Shown: one piece after another, positions 18,911 through 27,793 of the stretch | How the letters are laid out: each line of letters opens with the position of its first letter | Numbering within the stretch: position 1 is the stretch's first letter | DNA from: Roseibium sp. | GTDB taxonomy: Bacteria; Pseudomonadota; Alphaproteobacteria; Rhizobiales; Stappiaceae | Length of the DNA: 64,000 nucleotides | Direction: 5' to 3' | Assembly (NCBI GenBank): GCA_017643215.1 | Contig: JAEPNV010000009.1 | Location: 1-64,000 of the forward strand | The notes under the pieces: model-generated | Seen by the model: only the letters and a program-made list of their open reading frames with translations | Databases searched by the model: none | Told to the model about the DNA's origin: nothing | Made by a program: the position numbers and the translations under genes

Positions 18911-20755
18911 TCACTCCACTTCCCGGATCGCTCCCTTGGCGGCGCTTGTCGTCATGGCCGCATAGGCGCGCAGTGCCTTGGAGACCTTTCGCTTGCGGAC
19001 TTCACGTGGTTTCCAGGCCTCTCCCCCTTTGGCTTCCATCGCCGCGCGCCGGTCGGCCAGGATGTCGTCCGATAGATCCACCTTCAACACCCGGTTCGGA
19101 ATATCGATGACGATCGGATCGCCGTTCTCGACCAGGCCGATCGCGCCGCCCTCGGCCGCTTCCGGGGAGATGTGGCCGATGGACAGCCCAGAGGTTCCGC
19201 CGGAAAACCGACCATCGGTGATCAAGGCGCACGTCTTGCCGAGACCTTTCGATTTCAGATAGCTGGTCGGATAAAGCATTTCCTGCATGCCCGGCCCGCC
19301 CCGGGGGCCCTCGTAGCGGATCAGCACAACATCCCCGGCTTTCACCTTGCCGGTCAGGATCGCCGACACGGCCGTATCCTGACTTTCGAAAATGCGCGCG
19401 GGACCGGTGAATGTCAGGATGCTCTCATCGACACCCGCCGTCTTCACGACACAGCCCTCTTCGGCGATGTTGCCGTAAAGCACGGCCAGGCCACCGTCCT
19501 GGCTGTAGGCGTGGTCTTTCTGCCGGATCACGCCGTTCTGCCGGTCCAGATCGAGGTCGTCCCACCGGCGCTCCTGGCTGAAGGCGGTCTTGGTGCGCAC
19601 GCCGCCTGGCGCGGCGCGGTAGAACTGATGGACGCTGTCCGATCCGGTCTGTTTGACGTCCCAGCGCGCCAAGGCGTCCCGCAAGGTCGGGGCATGGACT
19701 GTGGGGACGTCGCCGTGCAGCAGACCGGCCCGATCGAGTTCGCCGAGGATCGCCATGATGCCCCCGGCCCGGTGAACGTCCTCCATGTGGATGTTTTCAA
19801 TGGCCGGTGCGACCTTGCAAAGAACCGGCACCTTGCGGGACAACCGGTCGATGTCGTCCATGGCGAAGCCGATCTCGCCCTCATAGGAGGCCGCGAGCAG
19901 GTGCAGGATCGTGTTGGTCGATCCGCCCATGGAAATATCCAGCGTCATCGCGTTTTCGAACGCCGGAAAACTGGCGATGTTGCGCGGCAGGACGGTCTCG
20001 TCCTCCTGCTCGTAGTAGCGCCGGGCCAGATCCACGATCAGATGGCCGGCTTCGACGAACAGGCGGCGGCGATCGGCATGCGTGGCGAGCGTCGAGCCGT
20101 TCCCCGGCAGTGCCAGGCCAAGCGCTTCGGTTAGGCAATTCATGGAGTTGGCGGTGAACATGCCTGAACACGAGCCACAGGTCGGACAGGCATTTTGTTC
20201 CATTTCCAGAACGTCGGCGTCCGACATCGTGTCATCCGCGGCCGCGACCATGGCATCGACCAGATCGATGGATTTCATGTCGCCGTTTTCTAGAACGACC
20301 TTGCCAGCTTCCATCGGGCCGCCGGACACAAACACCACCGGAATGTTGAGCCGCAAGGCCGCGTTCAGCATGCCCGGCGTAATCTTGTCGCAATTCGAAA
20401 TGCAGACGAGGGCATCGGCACAATGACCGTTGACCATGTATTCGACCGCGTCGGAGATCACTTCGCGCGAGGGCAGCGAATAGAGCATGCCGTCATGGCC
20501 CATGGCGATGCCGTCATCGACTGCAATGGTGTTGAATTCCTTGGCAACGCCTCCGGCCTTTTCAACTTCGCGGGCAACAAGCTGGCCAAGATCCTTCAAA
20601 TGCACATGTCCGGGCACGAACTGGGTGAAGGAGTTCGCAATTGCGATGATCGGCTTGCCGAAATCGTCATCGGTCATCCCGGTCGCGCGCCACAGCCCGC
20701 GCGCGCCGGCCATGTTGCGTCCATGGGTGGAGGTCCTTGAACGATAAGGGGGCAT
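18911..20755 (-). CDS. ilvD: Dihydroxy-acid dehydratase
   Basis: A 614-residue enzyme, the normal length for IlvD. It dehydrates 2,3-dihydroxy-isovalerate and its homologue in valine, isoleucine and pantothenate synthesis. It starts [22 protein letters not shown]; the Fe-S cysteines are in [13 protein letters not shown] and [20 protein letters not shown], and the C-terminal part has [15 protein letters not shown]. The ATG at 20755 has AAGGACA upstream and matches the family start; an open frame extends further but is not IlvD-like. It is divergent from a membrane GGDEF-like gene. No other ilv gene is nearby. Confidence 0.96.
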   Translation of the reverse strand: MPPYRSRTSTHGRNMAGARGLWRATGMTDDDFGKPIIAIANSFTQFVPGHVHLKDLGQLVAREVEKAGGVAKEFNTIAVDDGIAMGHDGMLYSLPSREVISDAVEYMVNGHCADALVCISNCDKITPGMLNAALRLNIPVVFVSGGPMEAGKVVLENGDMKSIDLVDAMVAAADDTMSDADVLEMEQNACPTCGSCSGMFTANSMNCLTEALGLALPGNGSTLATHADRRRLFVEAGHLIVDLARRYYEQEDETVLPRNIASFPAFENAMTLDISMGGSTNTILHLLAASYEGEIGFAMDDIDRLSRKVPVLCKVAPAIENIHMEDVHRAGGIMAILGELDRAGLLHGDVPTVHAPTLRDALARWDVKQTGSDSVHQFYRAAPGGVRTKTAFSQERRWDDLDLDRQNGVIRQKDHAYSQDGGLAVLYGNIAEEGCVVKTAGVDESILTFTGPARIFESQDTAVSAILTGKVKAGDVVLIRYEGPRGGPGMQEMLYPTSYLKSKGLGKTCALITDGRFSGGTSGLSIGHISPEAAEGGAIGLVENGDPIVIDIPNRVLKVDLSDDILADRRAAMEAKGGEAWKPREVRKRKVSKALRAYAAMTTSAAKGAIREVE

Positions 20756-21038
20756 GTCGTGTGTCCTTGATTGACAAGCTGGTCTTCGGTGGCCCCTGCG
20801 TACAAACGGGCATGAGGCGCCTTGTGCTGGTGCTGACAGGTCTGAGGGGCATTGAAAAGGTCGCTTTGCCGCAAAACCGTACGCTCCGGTACGATTTTGT
20901 CTTGGTGCCATCGATGAACGGGCCAGTGTTACCTGATCGTTGCCCGGGCACTGACAATTGCGCCGGTCCGGCTAAACGGGTGTTAGGGCGCGCCCAATTA
21001 TCACAGGAAGCACTGTCTTTTCCGCCCGGGCCCCGCGC

Positions 21039-22253
21039 ATGCTTTTCGACATTCCAACGCTCTTCATTGCCGTCTTGCTCGCCGAGCTTGCCGGTCTTGT
21101 GGCGGTCGGGCTGGTCGTTGGCTTTGCGCGGGATAAACCGGCCGGCACGAGCAAAGCCGTGCTCCTATGGAGTGTGTCTTTCCTCCTCGTGGGATTGGGC
21201 TCGGCCCTCATTGGCCTTCATGGATTGATCGGCAAAGCGCCGGCTCCGGTATCGGCTTTTGCGCTTCTCTTGATCGGCGCGGGTCTCAGGCCCGGTGCGG
21301 TGGCCGTGCTTTTTGGCCGGCGCCCGAACCTGTGGCTCCCTCTTGTGCTCGGCAGCGTGTGGATTGCCGTCTCCATGGTGCCGGGTATTCCAGTAAGCGC
21401 AAACGCGGGCATCCTGTGCGTTTTTGGCGCCATGATGCTTTCGGCGCTGATGATCGGTTGGCTGTGCGTGAACGCCAATCGGGAAAAACTAGCCACAGTT
21501 CATCTCCTTGCGGCCACCATGCTGCTGGAAACGGCGGCCTATGGTGTCCTTGTGTTTCAACACGTCCATCTGCTTTTCATCGGTTTCCCGGACGCCCGAG
21601 ACGCGGCGCTCGCCGTCCACTACCTCATCCTGCGCCTGGTCAGTGCCGTCACCGGCGCCGTGCTTCTGTCGGCGATGATCCTGGAGGGCATCAAGGAAGC
21701 GTTCCGGGTCCAGGCCCATACCGATCCGCTCACCGGCCTGCCCAGCCGTCCGTCATTTCTGGAGGCGGCCAGCACCTTGATCGGCCTGCAAAACAACACG
21801 CGCGCCGGATACTCGCTGATCGTTCTGGAAATTGACGGCTTCTCGGATCTGGAATCACGATACGGCCAGAATATGGGCGATGCGCTTTTGAAACTGCTTG
21901 GCCGGTTGTGCCACCAGTCAGTTCCGGATTCGGCGATCGCCGGGCGCACCGGCGGACCTGCATTCGGGCTTTGCGTGCCGGACCTGTCACAGGCCGCGGC
22001 CGGATCTCTCGCGGCCCGCATCCGGCGCCAGTTCACCAGCGAGATCAATCAGACCACCGGCGGGCGCCTGAGCGTGACGGTGAGCTGCGGTGTGTTCACC
22101 GGCCAACCGGGTGTGGATGTCGCAGAAGGCCTGGACATTGCTGGCCGTTGTCTGTGGCAGGCCAAATCGCAAGGTCATAGCCGCATGGTGTTTGTCGGCA
22201 GCAGCGACAGCAGGGCACAACGCCGCCCGCCCGCAAACCGGATGGCCGCCTAG
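21039..22253 (+). CDS. Membrane protein with a degenerate GGDEF domain
   Basis: A 404-residue protein with about six or seven transmembrane helices (residues 5-215) and a C-terminal GGDEF-type domain. The entry motif HTDPLTGLPSRPSF is intact, but the active-site loop reads RTGGPAFGLCV (residues 303-313): GGPAF instead of GGDEF. The metal- and GTP-handling acidic pair is therefore gone, and diguanylate cyclase activity is not expected. It may bind GTP or c-di-GMP or act as a scaffold. It is divergent from ilvD; no partner gene is evident. Confidence 0.8.
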   Translation: MLFDIPTLFIAVLLAELAGLVAVGLVVGFARDKPAGTSKAVLLWSVSFLLVGLGSALIGLHGLIGKAPAPVSAFALLLIGAGLRPGAVAVLFGRRPNLWLPLVLGSVWIAVSMVPGIPVSANAGILCVFGAMMLSALMIGWLCVNANREKLATVHLLAATMLLETAAYGVLVFQHVHLLFIGFPDARDAALAVHYLILRLVSAVTGAVLLSAMILEGIKEAFRVQAHTDPLTGLPSRPSFLEAASTLIGLQNNTRAGYSLIVLEIDGFSDLESRYGQNMGDALLKLLGRLCHQSVPDSAIAGRTGGPAFGLCVPDLSQAAAGSLAARIRRQFTSEINQTTGGRLSVTVSCGVFTGQPGVDVAEGLDIAGRCLWQAKSQGHSRMVFVGSSDSRAQRRPPANRMAA

Positions 22254-22310
22254 GCGTGCGATGGACGCGGTTCGCGAACCACGTGAAAATCAGAGTATTG
22301 TGGAAATCAA

Positions 22311-22345
22311 ACGGCCGGCGCGGGGGAGGATGCCGCACCGGCCGT
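22311..22345. terminator. Bidirectional hairpin between convergent genes
   Basis: ACGGCCGG (22311-22318) pairs with CCGGCCGT (22338-22345), and an inner GCGG/CCGC pair extends the stem. It lies between the stops of the GGDEF-like gene and nemA, which converge, so it probably serves both. Confidence 0.55.
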
Positions 22346-22379
22346 CTGATCAGGCCGCCATTTGTGGATGGGAGAACCG

Positions 22380-23480
22380 TCAGGCGGCCTGGGACCGGTC
22401 GAGGAACGGATAGTCGGTGTACCCCTTCTCCGTACCGCCATAAAATGTTGCGGGATCGGGCTCGTTGAGCGGCGCGCTCAGCTCAAGGCGCTCCTTGAGG
22501 TCGGGATTTGCAATGTAGGGCCGGCCAAACGCCACGGCATCCGCGTCCCCCGCATCAACCGTGTTGATCGCCGTTTCGCGGTCATAACTGTTGTTGGCAA
22601 GGTAAGCCCCTTCAAAGCGCGCACGGAGCTTCGCCACACTTGTGCGTTCATCATCCGACTGCGGTGTCGCCAACTGGCCCTCGACCATGTGCAGGTACGC
22701 GAGGCCATAGCCGTTCAAGACGTCCACGACATGAGCAAACGTGGCCTCCGGGTCGCTGTCCGAGATGTCGTTGAAGCCGTTGAACGGGCTCAGGCGGACG
22801 CCAACGCGGCCCGCGCCCCAAACGCCGGTCACCGCATCCAAAACCTCCTTCAGGAACCGCACCCGGTTTTCCACCGATCCGCCATAGGCATCGCCGCGCA
22901 TGTTGGCGCCGTCGCGCAGGAACTGATCGATCAAATACCCGTTGGCCGCGTGCACCTCGACCCCATCAAATCCGGCCGCCTGGGCGTTTTCAGCCGCCGT
23001 TCGATAGTCTTCGACCACGTTGGCGATGTCCTCGGCACTCAGCGCACGCGGCGTGGGCGTATCGACGAAACCGCCATTGACAAAGGTTTGGGCGTTCGCG
23101 GCAATCGCCGATGGAGCCACGGGATCGGCGCCATCCGGTTGAAGGTCGGGATGCGAGATCCGGCCGACATGCCAGAGTTGGAGGATGATCTTGCCGCCTT
23201 TGCCGTGAACCGCATCGGTGACCTTCTTCCAGCCGTCGATCTGCGTCTGGCTGTAGATACCCGGCGTGTCATCGTAGCCTTTGCCCTGGGGCGAGATTTG
23301 CGTGGCTTCGGTAATGATGGCTCCGGCGGTCGCCCGCTGACCATAATAGGTGGCGTGGATCTCATAGGGCGCATCGTCGCCTCGCCGCGCCCGGTTTCGG
23401 GTCAAAGGGGCCATGATCACCCGGTTGCCAATCTCAATGTCACCCAGTTTAAACGGTGAAAACAGTTTGGCCTGTGCCAT
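22380..23480 (-). CDS. nemA: Old-yellow-enzyme family alkene/N-ethylmaleimide reductase
   Basis: A 366-residue FMN enzyme reducing activated C=C bonds, nitro compounds or quinone-like electrophiles with NADPH. Family motifs are MAPLTRNRA, the substrate-binding HAANGYLIDQFLRD, DAYGGSVENRVRF and GRPYIANPDL. The ATG at 23480 follows GGAAACC. A TetR-type gene lies upstream in the same direction, and both carry the same palindromic operator, so repression relieved by electrophiles, as for NemR-NemA of Escherichia coli, is a good inference. Confidence 0.93.
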   Translation of the reverse strand: MAQAKLFSPFKLGDIEIGNRVIMAPLTRNRARRGDDAPYEIHATYYGQRATAGAIITEATQISPQGKGYDDTPGIYSQTQIDGWKKVTDAVHGKGGKIILQLWHVGRISHPDLQPDGADPVAPSAIAANAQTFVNGGFVDTPTPRALSAEDIANVVEDYRTAAENAQAAGFDGVEVHAANGYLIDQFLRDGANMRGDAYGGSVENRVRFLKEVLDAVTGVWGAGRVGVRLSPFNGFNDISDSDPEATFAHVVDVLNGYGLAYLHMVEGQLATPQSDDERTSVAKLRARFEGAYLANNSYDRETAINTVDAGDADAVAFGRPYIANPDLKERLELSAPLNEPDPATFYGGTEKGYTDYPFLDRSQAA

Positions 23481-23525
23481 TTTGGTTTCCTTTTCGCGTG
23501 GTGTGCGGTCTGCGCACAGTATTTC

Positions 23526-23539
23526 GGACTGTTCAGTCC
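23526..23539. promoter_or_regulatory. NemR-type operator upstream of nemA
   Basis: GGACTG-TT-CAGTCC is a perfect 6+2+6 inverted repeat 46 bases before the nemA start. Its reverse complement with flanks (TGGACTGAACAGTCCGAAAT) matches the site upstream of the TetR gene in every base except the two central ones. Confidence 0.8.
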
Positions 23540-23605
23540 ATAAATGAACGGCCATCGACCTTTTCAAAGTGCAATAGCGCGTTCAAAGGCTTGTGGACGG
23601 TTGCG

Positions 23606-24190
23606 CTAACGTAGGACCGTTTGCGCCTCCTTCAAGGTTTCGGTGATTTGCTCGGCCGCCACACCCGATTTTCTCAATGTCACCGTCCCGAGAGCGAGGG
23701 CGGAGAAGGCCCGCGCCCGGGTGCGGGCCGCGCCAGGGTCCTCAGGGTTGATCGCCTCGGCCAGGATTTGCTCGATTCCAGCAAGATGCCGGCGGCCCAG
23801 CGCAGCGATTTCGGGGTGGTGCGGCGCAAGTTCCGTGATGCAATTGACCAGGAGACATCCCTTGGTGCCGCCGTTGGGATCGGCCAGGGCGTCCAGAGCC
23901 GCGGCCAAGGGATCTTCCGAATTGCCCTGGACGATGTCCTTCAGGCGGGCCAGCGCCGTTTTGGAGTAACCGCTCAGCGCTGCTTCAAGCACGGCCTGCT
24001 TGGAGCCGAAGGCGCCATAAAAACTTGACCGGCTGAGACCCATGGCCGCCGTCAGATCATCGATCGATGTTGCCTCGTAGCCCTGACGCCAGAACACCTG
24101 CAGCGCCGCGTCAAGCACGGCCTTTTCGTCAAAGGCGCGCGGCCGTCCGGGGCTGACAGCCGTCTTTCGTGGAGCGGATTGATCCATCAT
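23606..24190 (-). CDS. TetR-family regulator, NemR-like
   Basis: A 194-residue TetR protein. The helix-turn-helix lies at about residues 20-65 (AALQVFWRQGYEATSIDDLTAAMGLSRSSFYGAFGSK). The ligand domain contains GTKGCLLVNCITELA, with two cysteines that could sense electrophiles. The gene is followed by nemA on the same strand, with its own copy of the GGACTG-NN-CAGTCC operator 12 bases before the start, which indicates autoregulation. The start is one of two adjacent ATG codons at 24190/24187. Confidence 0.9.
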   Translation of the reverse strand: MMDQSAPRKTAVSPGRPRAFDEKAVLDAALQVFWRQGYEATSIDDLTAAMGLSRSSFYGAFGSKQAVLEAALSGYSKTALARLKDIVQGNSEDPLAAALDALADPNGGTKGCLLVNCITELAPHHPEIAALGRRHLAGIEQILAEAINPEDPGAARTRARAFSALALGTVTLRKSGVAAEQITETLKEAQTVLR

Positions 24191-24201
24191 GTCCGATATG
24201 T

Positions 24202-24215
24202 GGACTGCCCAGTCC
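24202..24215. promoter_or_regulatory. NemR-type operator upstream of the TetR gene
   Basis: GGACTG-CC-CAGTCC is a perfect 6+2+6 inverted repeat located 12 bases before the TetR start. Both half-sites and the flank CGAAAT are identical to the site upstream of nemA. Confidence 0.8.
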
Positions 24216-24632
24216 GAAATGCAAGAGGCATTGGGCAAAGTGCTCGCCGCCTTACGACACGGACTCACCCGGCAACCGGACCGTCGGGGCTGGATGTCCC
24301 GTGGTCCCGGCGCCCGGGCTTGCAGACGACAACCCCGTTTCATTCGCAGTGATTCCGGCTGGTAAAGCCGTCCATTTCCAGCACAAGGGTCCATGTTCGC
24401 GACTACGCGCCGGCCATGAGGCTCTGACAGGCTTTGTGAACGCGGAAAACCTCGACATGGCTGCACCGACTTGGGAGGTCTGTCCCAACGAGCCGGCACA
24501 CCTGCCGGAAGACGAGCTATTCACCGATGTTTTTTGCAAAGACTGCAAAGTGCTGCTGGAATAGCGACGGGTTGTATAAGGAAACGCTCTCTTCCAACAT
24601 TCGCCGGTCCAAGCGGGCAGAAACGGAACGAT
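24216..24632. other. 417-base stretch without a firm gene
   Basis: No confident gene lies here. Open frames exist on both strands, but the longest one on + begins inside the regulator's promoter and has no family features. The only candidate worth keeping is the small frame at 24457-24564. Confidence 0.5.
24457..24564 (+). CDS. Possible 35-residue small protein with CxxC
   Basis: The frame encodes an acidic peptide, MAAPTWEVCPNEPAHLPEDE followed by a tail with FCKDCK. Three cysteines (CP...CKDC) could bind a metal. The upstream sequence CGGAAAACC is a poor ribosome-binding site, and there is no homolog I recognise. It precedes the VOC gene by 68 bases on the same strand. Confidence 0.25.
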   Translation: MAAPTWEVCPNEPAHLPEDELFTDVFCKDCKVLLE

Positions 24633-25262
24633 ATGCTAAGATTTGATCATATGACCGTCCTTGCTCCGAGCTTGGAGGAAGGAACTGAGTACCTTGGCGC
24701 ATTGCTGGAAATTGAGCTGATCAATGGTTCAATTCACCGCGACATGGGGACACATAACCGGCGTGTCAGACTAGGTGAGACTTGCTATCTCGAAGTCATT
24801 GCGGTCGACCCAAATGCACCATTGCCTTCCATTCCGAGATGGTTCGGGCTGGACCGGACAGATGCGGTTCGCGCTGATTGGTCAGATGGTTTGAGGTTAA
24901 AGGGTTGGGTTGCGAGAACCAAAGGCATTGACTTGGTGTTGAAATCACACGCAAGGCATCTCGGAGAAAAAAAATGGCTGGAGAACGATTTTTACTTTGC
25001 CGTACCGCCGGGGGGCGGTCTGCCTATGGAGGGGGCGTTGCCATCCGTGATCGACATGGGTGACCAGCCAGCAACAGCGACCGGATTGGAAGATCAGGGT
25101 GTAAGGCTCAAGGAATTCGTGCTTGAGCATCCGTCTCCGGCCCAAATTAAGGCGCTGTATGAGGAGCTTGGCATTGTAGACGGGCCGAACGTCAGTGAAG
25201 GAAAACGGCCTCGCTTTTATGCGTTTCTGGAGACCTCGGGCGGAGAAAAGCTTTTACAATAG
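24633..25262 (+). CDS. VOC/glyoxalase-like domain protein
   Basis: A 209-residue protein beginning MLRFDHMTVLAPSLEEGTEYLGALLEIELINGS, the first beta-alpha-beta unit of the vicinal-oxygen-chelate fold, with the family's GTHNRRVRLGETCYLEVIAVDP segment and a second half ending KRPRFYAFLETSGGEKLL. It resembles the glyoxalase-like domain group (PF13468 type) of unknown substrate. The codons are richer in A/T than those of neighbours. No metabolic partner is adjacent. Confidence 0.8.
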   Translation: MLRFDHMTVLAPSLEEGTEYLGALLEIELINGSIHRDMGTHNRRVRLGETCYLEVIAVDPNAPLPSIPRWFGLDRTDAVRADWSDGLRLKGWVARTKGIDLVLKSHARHLGEKKWLENDFYFAVPPGGGLPMEGALPSVIDMGDQPATATGLEDQGVRLKEFVLEHPSPAQIKALYEELGIVDGPNVSEGKRPRFYAFLETSGGEKLLQ

Positions 25263-25330
25263 ATGGCATGCAGCACCGCCCATCCGCAAAAGTAGAATGA
25301 CGAAAAGCTGATGTTAGCGGCGGCGCAGGT

Positions 25331-25359
25331 ATCCCCGCACCGGTGTAAAGACCGGGGAT
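25331..25359. terminator. Hairpin between VOC gene and livF
   Basis: ATCCCC (25331-25336) pairs with GGGGAT (25354-25359), with an alternative inner pairing ACCGGT/ACCGG. It lies between two convergent genes and probably ends the liv operon transcript. Confidence 0.4.
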
Positions 25360-25383
25360 GACACCTGGCGACCACCTGAGATC

Positions 25384-26097
25384 TCACGCACCCAGATACC
25401 GTTCCTTCAAATCCGGGTTTTCAGAAAGGTCCTGGCTGCTGCCCATCCACACGGTGCGGCCTTTTTCCAGAATCACATGATGGTCGGCCAGCTTTTCCAG
25501 GACCGAGACGTTCTTGTCGACGATCAAGATGGACTGTCCGGCCTGTTTCAGACTGCGCAGGCACTCCCAGATTTCCGAACGAATGATCGGTGCAAGACCT
25601 TCCGTTGCCTCGTCGAGGATCAGCAGCTTCGGGTTGGTCATCAGCGCCCGGCCGATCGCCAGCATCTGCTGCTCACCGCCGGAAAGCTGGGACCCCAGAT
25701 TGCCCCGCCGTTCCCGCAAACGGGGGAAAAACTGATAGACGCTCGGCAATGTCCACGCGGCCTTGCCGCCGACGCGGTTGGCGGCTGTGGCGATCAGGTT
25801 TTCCTCCACCGTCAGGGTTGGGAACACCTGGCGGCCTTCGGGCACCAGACCGAGCCCTTTTTGCGCAACCGCATAGGCGGGAAGTCCGGACACCGGCGCG
25901 CCCTCGACCCATACGTCGCCGTCGGTTGCCTTCAACAGGCCCATGATGGTGCGGATCGTGGTCGTCTTGCCCATACCGTTGCGGCCCATCAGCGTGACCA
26001 CCTCACCGGGCTTGATGATAATCGCCACATTGAACAGAACCTGCGTGTCGCCATAACCGGCCTGGAGACGGGCGACCTCCAAAAGCGGCGCGCTCAT
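25384..26097 (-). CDS. livF: Branched-chain amino acid-type ABC transporter, ATPase LivF
   Basis: A 237-residue ATPase with Walker A GRNGMGKTTTIRT, signature LSGGEQQMLAIGRALM, and Walker B PKLLILDEATEGLAP. The last reads DEATEGLAP as is typical for LivF. It starts with an ATGA overlap with livG. It powers uptake by the LivHM permease of the ligand bound by the periplasmic protein encoded at 28797-29966. Confidence 0.95.
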   Translation of the reverse strand: MSAPLLEVARLQAGYGDTQVLFNVAIIIKPGEVVTLMGRNGMGKTTTIRTIMGLLKATDGDVWVEGAPVSGLPAYAVAQKGLGLVPEGRQVFPTLTVEENLIATAANRVGGKAAWTLPSVYQFFPRLRERRGNLGSQLSGGEQQMLAIGRALMTNPKLLILDEATEGLAPIIRSEIWECLRSLKQAGQSILIVDKNVSVLEKLADHHVILEKGRTVWMGSSQDLSENPDLKERYLGA

Positions 26098-26849
26098 GCG
26101 TTGTCCTCCGTGCCGAGATAGGCTTCGCGAACGGCGGGATTTTGCCGGATTTCCTCTGCCCCTCCACTGGCGATCACCTCGCCATACACCAGCACGGAGA
26201 TGCGATCGGCAAGCTTGAACACCGCGTCCATGTCATGCTCGACGAGCAGAATCGGGATCCGGTCCTTCAAGGCGGCCAGCACGGACACGAGCCGGGCCGT
26301 TTCCTCCGGTCCCGCGCCCGCCATCGGCTCATCCAGCAGCAGCAGTTTCGGGTTCCCCGCGAGCGCAATGGCGAGTTCCAGGACGCGCTTTTCACCGTGG
26401 CTGAGGTCGCCTGCCCGCACCTTGGATCGCGCGCGCAATCCAACGGCGTCCAGGCACTCGAGCGCCTTGGCGTTCAACCGCGGATCCTTGGCCGCGGGCC
26501 GCAGGAAACGGAAGGAATGGCCGGCCTTCGCCTGAACTCCGAGCGCCACGTTTTCCAGAACGGAAAAATCCGGCAGGATCGCCGTGATTTGGAACGACCG
26601 GCCGAGACCTCGTTGCGCCCTTTTGGCGACCGACAGTCCTGTCACGTCCCGGCCGGCAAAAAAGACCCGGCCGCTGTCGGAGCGCAGCGCCCCGGAAATC
26701 TGGCCAATCAGCGTGGTCTTGCCGGCGCCATTTGGCCCGATGACCGCGTGGATTTCGCCGCTTGCCACCGTCAGAGACACGTTCTTGGTGACCTTAAGCG
26801 CGCCGTATGCCTTGTTGAGCTTTTTCAGGTCGAGGACGGGTTGATTCAC
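26094..26849 (-). CDS. livG: Branched-chain amino acid-type ABC transporter, ATPase LivG
   Basis: A 251-residue ATPase. Motifs are Walker A GPNGAGKTTLIGQ, the LivG-type signature LSHGEKRVLELAIALAGNP, and Walker B LLLLDEPMAGAGPEE. I place the start at the GTG at 26849, which overlaps the livM stop in a GTGA junction; the open frame beyond it lies inside livM. It partners LivF. Confidence 0.93.
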   Translation of the reverse strand: MNQPVLDLKKLNKAYGALKVTKNVSLTVASGEIHAVIGPNGAGKTTLIGQISGALRSDSGRVFFAGRDVTGLSVAKRAQRGLGRSFQITAILPDFSVLENVALGVQAKAGHSFRFLRPAAKDPRLNAKALECLDAVGLRARSKVRAGDLSHGEKRVLELAIALAGNPKLLLLDEPMAGAGPEETARLVSVLAALKDRIPILLVEHDMDAVFKLADRISVLVYGEVIASGGAEEIRQNPAVREAYLGTEDNA

Positions 26850-27793
26850 GGCGCCCTCCCCTTGATCGCGCCCAATATGCCTCCGCGGGCATAAAGGACG
26901 ACAAGGATCAAAAGCGGCCCGAAAATCAACCGCCAATGCTGGGTGTATCCGGACAGAACCTCTTCCAGCACCAGGTAGGCAACCGCCCCGATGATTGCGC
27001 CGTGGAGGTATCCCATGCCGCCCAGAACGACCATGACGATCAGTTCGCCCGATCGATGCCAGGACATATAGGCGGGCGCGACAAATTCGGCCTGATTGGC
27101 CATAAGCGCACCCGCAAGACCGGCGATCACGCCGGCGATAACAAACGCGGTCAACCGGTAGGCGAAGGGGTCGATGCCGATCGCCTGAAGGCGCGCCTCG
27201 TTCTGTTTCGCCCCCTTCAGGACACGGCCGAACCGGGACGCGGCCACCATTTTGAGGAACAAGAACGCGGCCAGAAGCGTGCCAAACACCAGCCAGTAGA
27301 AGGAGGTGTCATTGCTGAACACACTGGTGCCGAAGAACTCCGACCGGCCCCACATGGTCAGGCCGTCATCACCGCCATAGGCCGACAGGGACGTCGCCGT
27401 GTAGTAGGCCATCTGCCCGAAGGCCAGCGTGATCATGATGAAATAAACACCGCGGGTCTTGAGGCTGATCGCGCCGGTAACGGCGGCAAACACGGCGCAC
27501 ACAAGAATGGCGGCCGGAAACGAAATCCAGGCCTCCCAGATGTCATGATAAGCCAATATGCCGACCGCGTAAGCGCCGAGCCCAAGATAGGCCGCGTGGC
27601 CGAAGCTGACCATGGCGCCGAGGCCGAGAATGAAACCCAGACTGAGCGCGGCAATCGCGAGGATCAGGATCCGGGTCGCGAACAGCATCACGAACCGGTC
27701 ATCAAAGACCTGTGCGTAGACCGGGATCAGCGCGAGCGCGACAAACAGGACGACCGGAACGGCCCGGTTTTTCAAAAAGTCGGTGGTTGGCAT
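26846..27793 (-). CDS. livM: Branched-chain amino acid-type ABC permease LivM
   Basis: A 315-residue permease with about nine hydrophobic helices and the LivM core GLGAMVSFGHAAYLGLGAYA and SRFGRVLKGAKQNEARLQAIGIDPFAYRL, the cytoplasmic loop that contacts the ATPases. The ATG at 27793 shares one base with the livH stop; a GTG directly before it (27796) is an equal alternative. Confidence 0.93.
   Translation of the reverse strand: MPTTDFLKNRAVPVVLFVALALIPVYAQVFDDRFVMLFATRILILAIAALSLGFILGLGAMVSFGHAAYLGLGAYAVGILAYHDIWEAWISFPAAILVCAVFAAVTGAISLKTRGVYFIMITLAFGQMAYYTATSLSAYGGDDGLTMWGRSEFFGTSVFSNDTSFYWLVFGTLLAAFLFLKMVAASRFGRVLKGAKQNEARLQAIGIDPFAYRLTAFVIAGVIAGLAGALMANQAEFVAPAYMSWHRSGELIVMVVLGGMGYLHGAIIGAVAYLVLEEVLSGYTQHWRLIFGPLLILVVLYARGGILGAIKGRAP

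Noticed and set aside
20812-20910. Val/Leu-rich + strand frame beside ilvD that resembles an attenuation leader
   Set aside because: It points away from ilvD, and the gene it faces is a membrane GGDEF-like protein.
24169-24456. N-terminal part of a 131-codon + strand frame with several Cys (CPICGLPSPKC)
   Set aside because: Its first codons overlap the TetR gene and its operator. The zinc-finger look is a by-product of the antisense frame; only the last 35 codons were kept, at low confidence.
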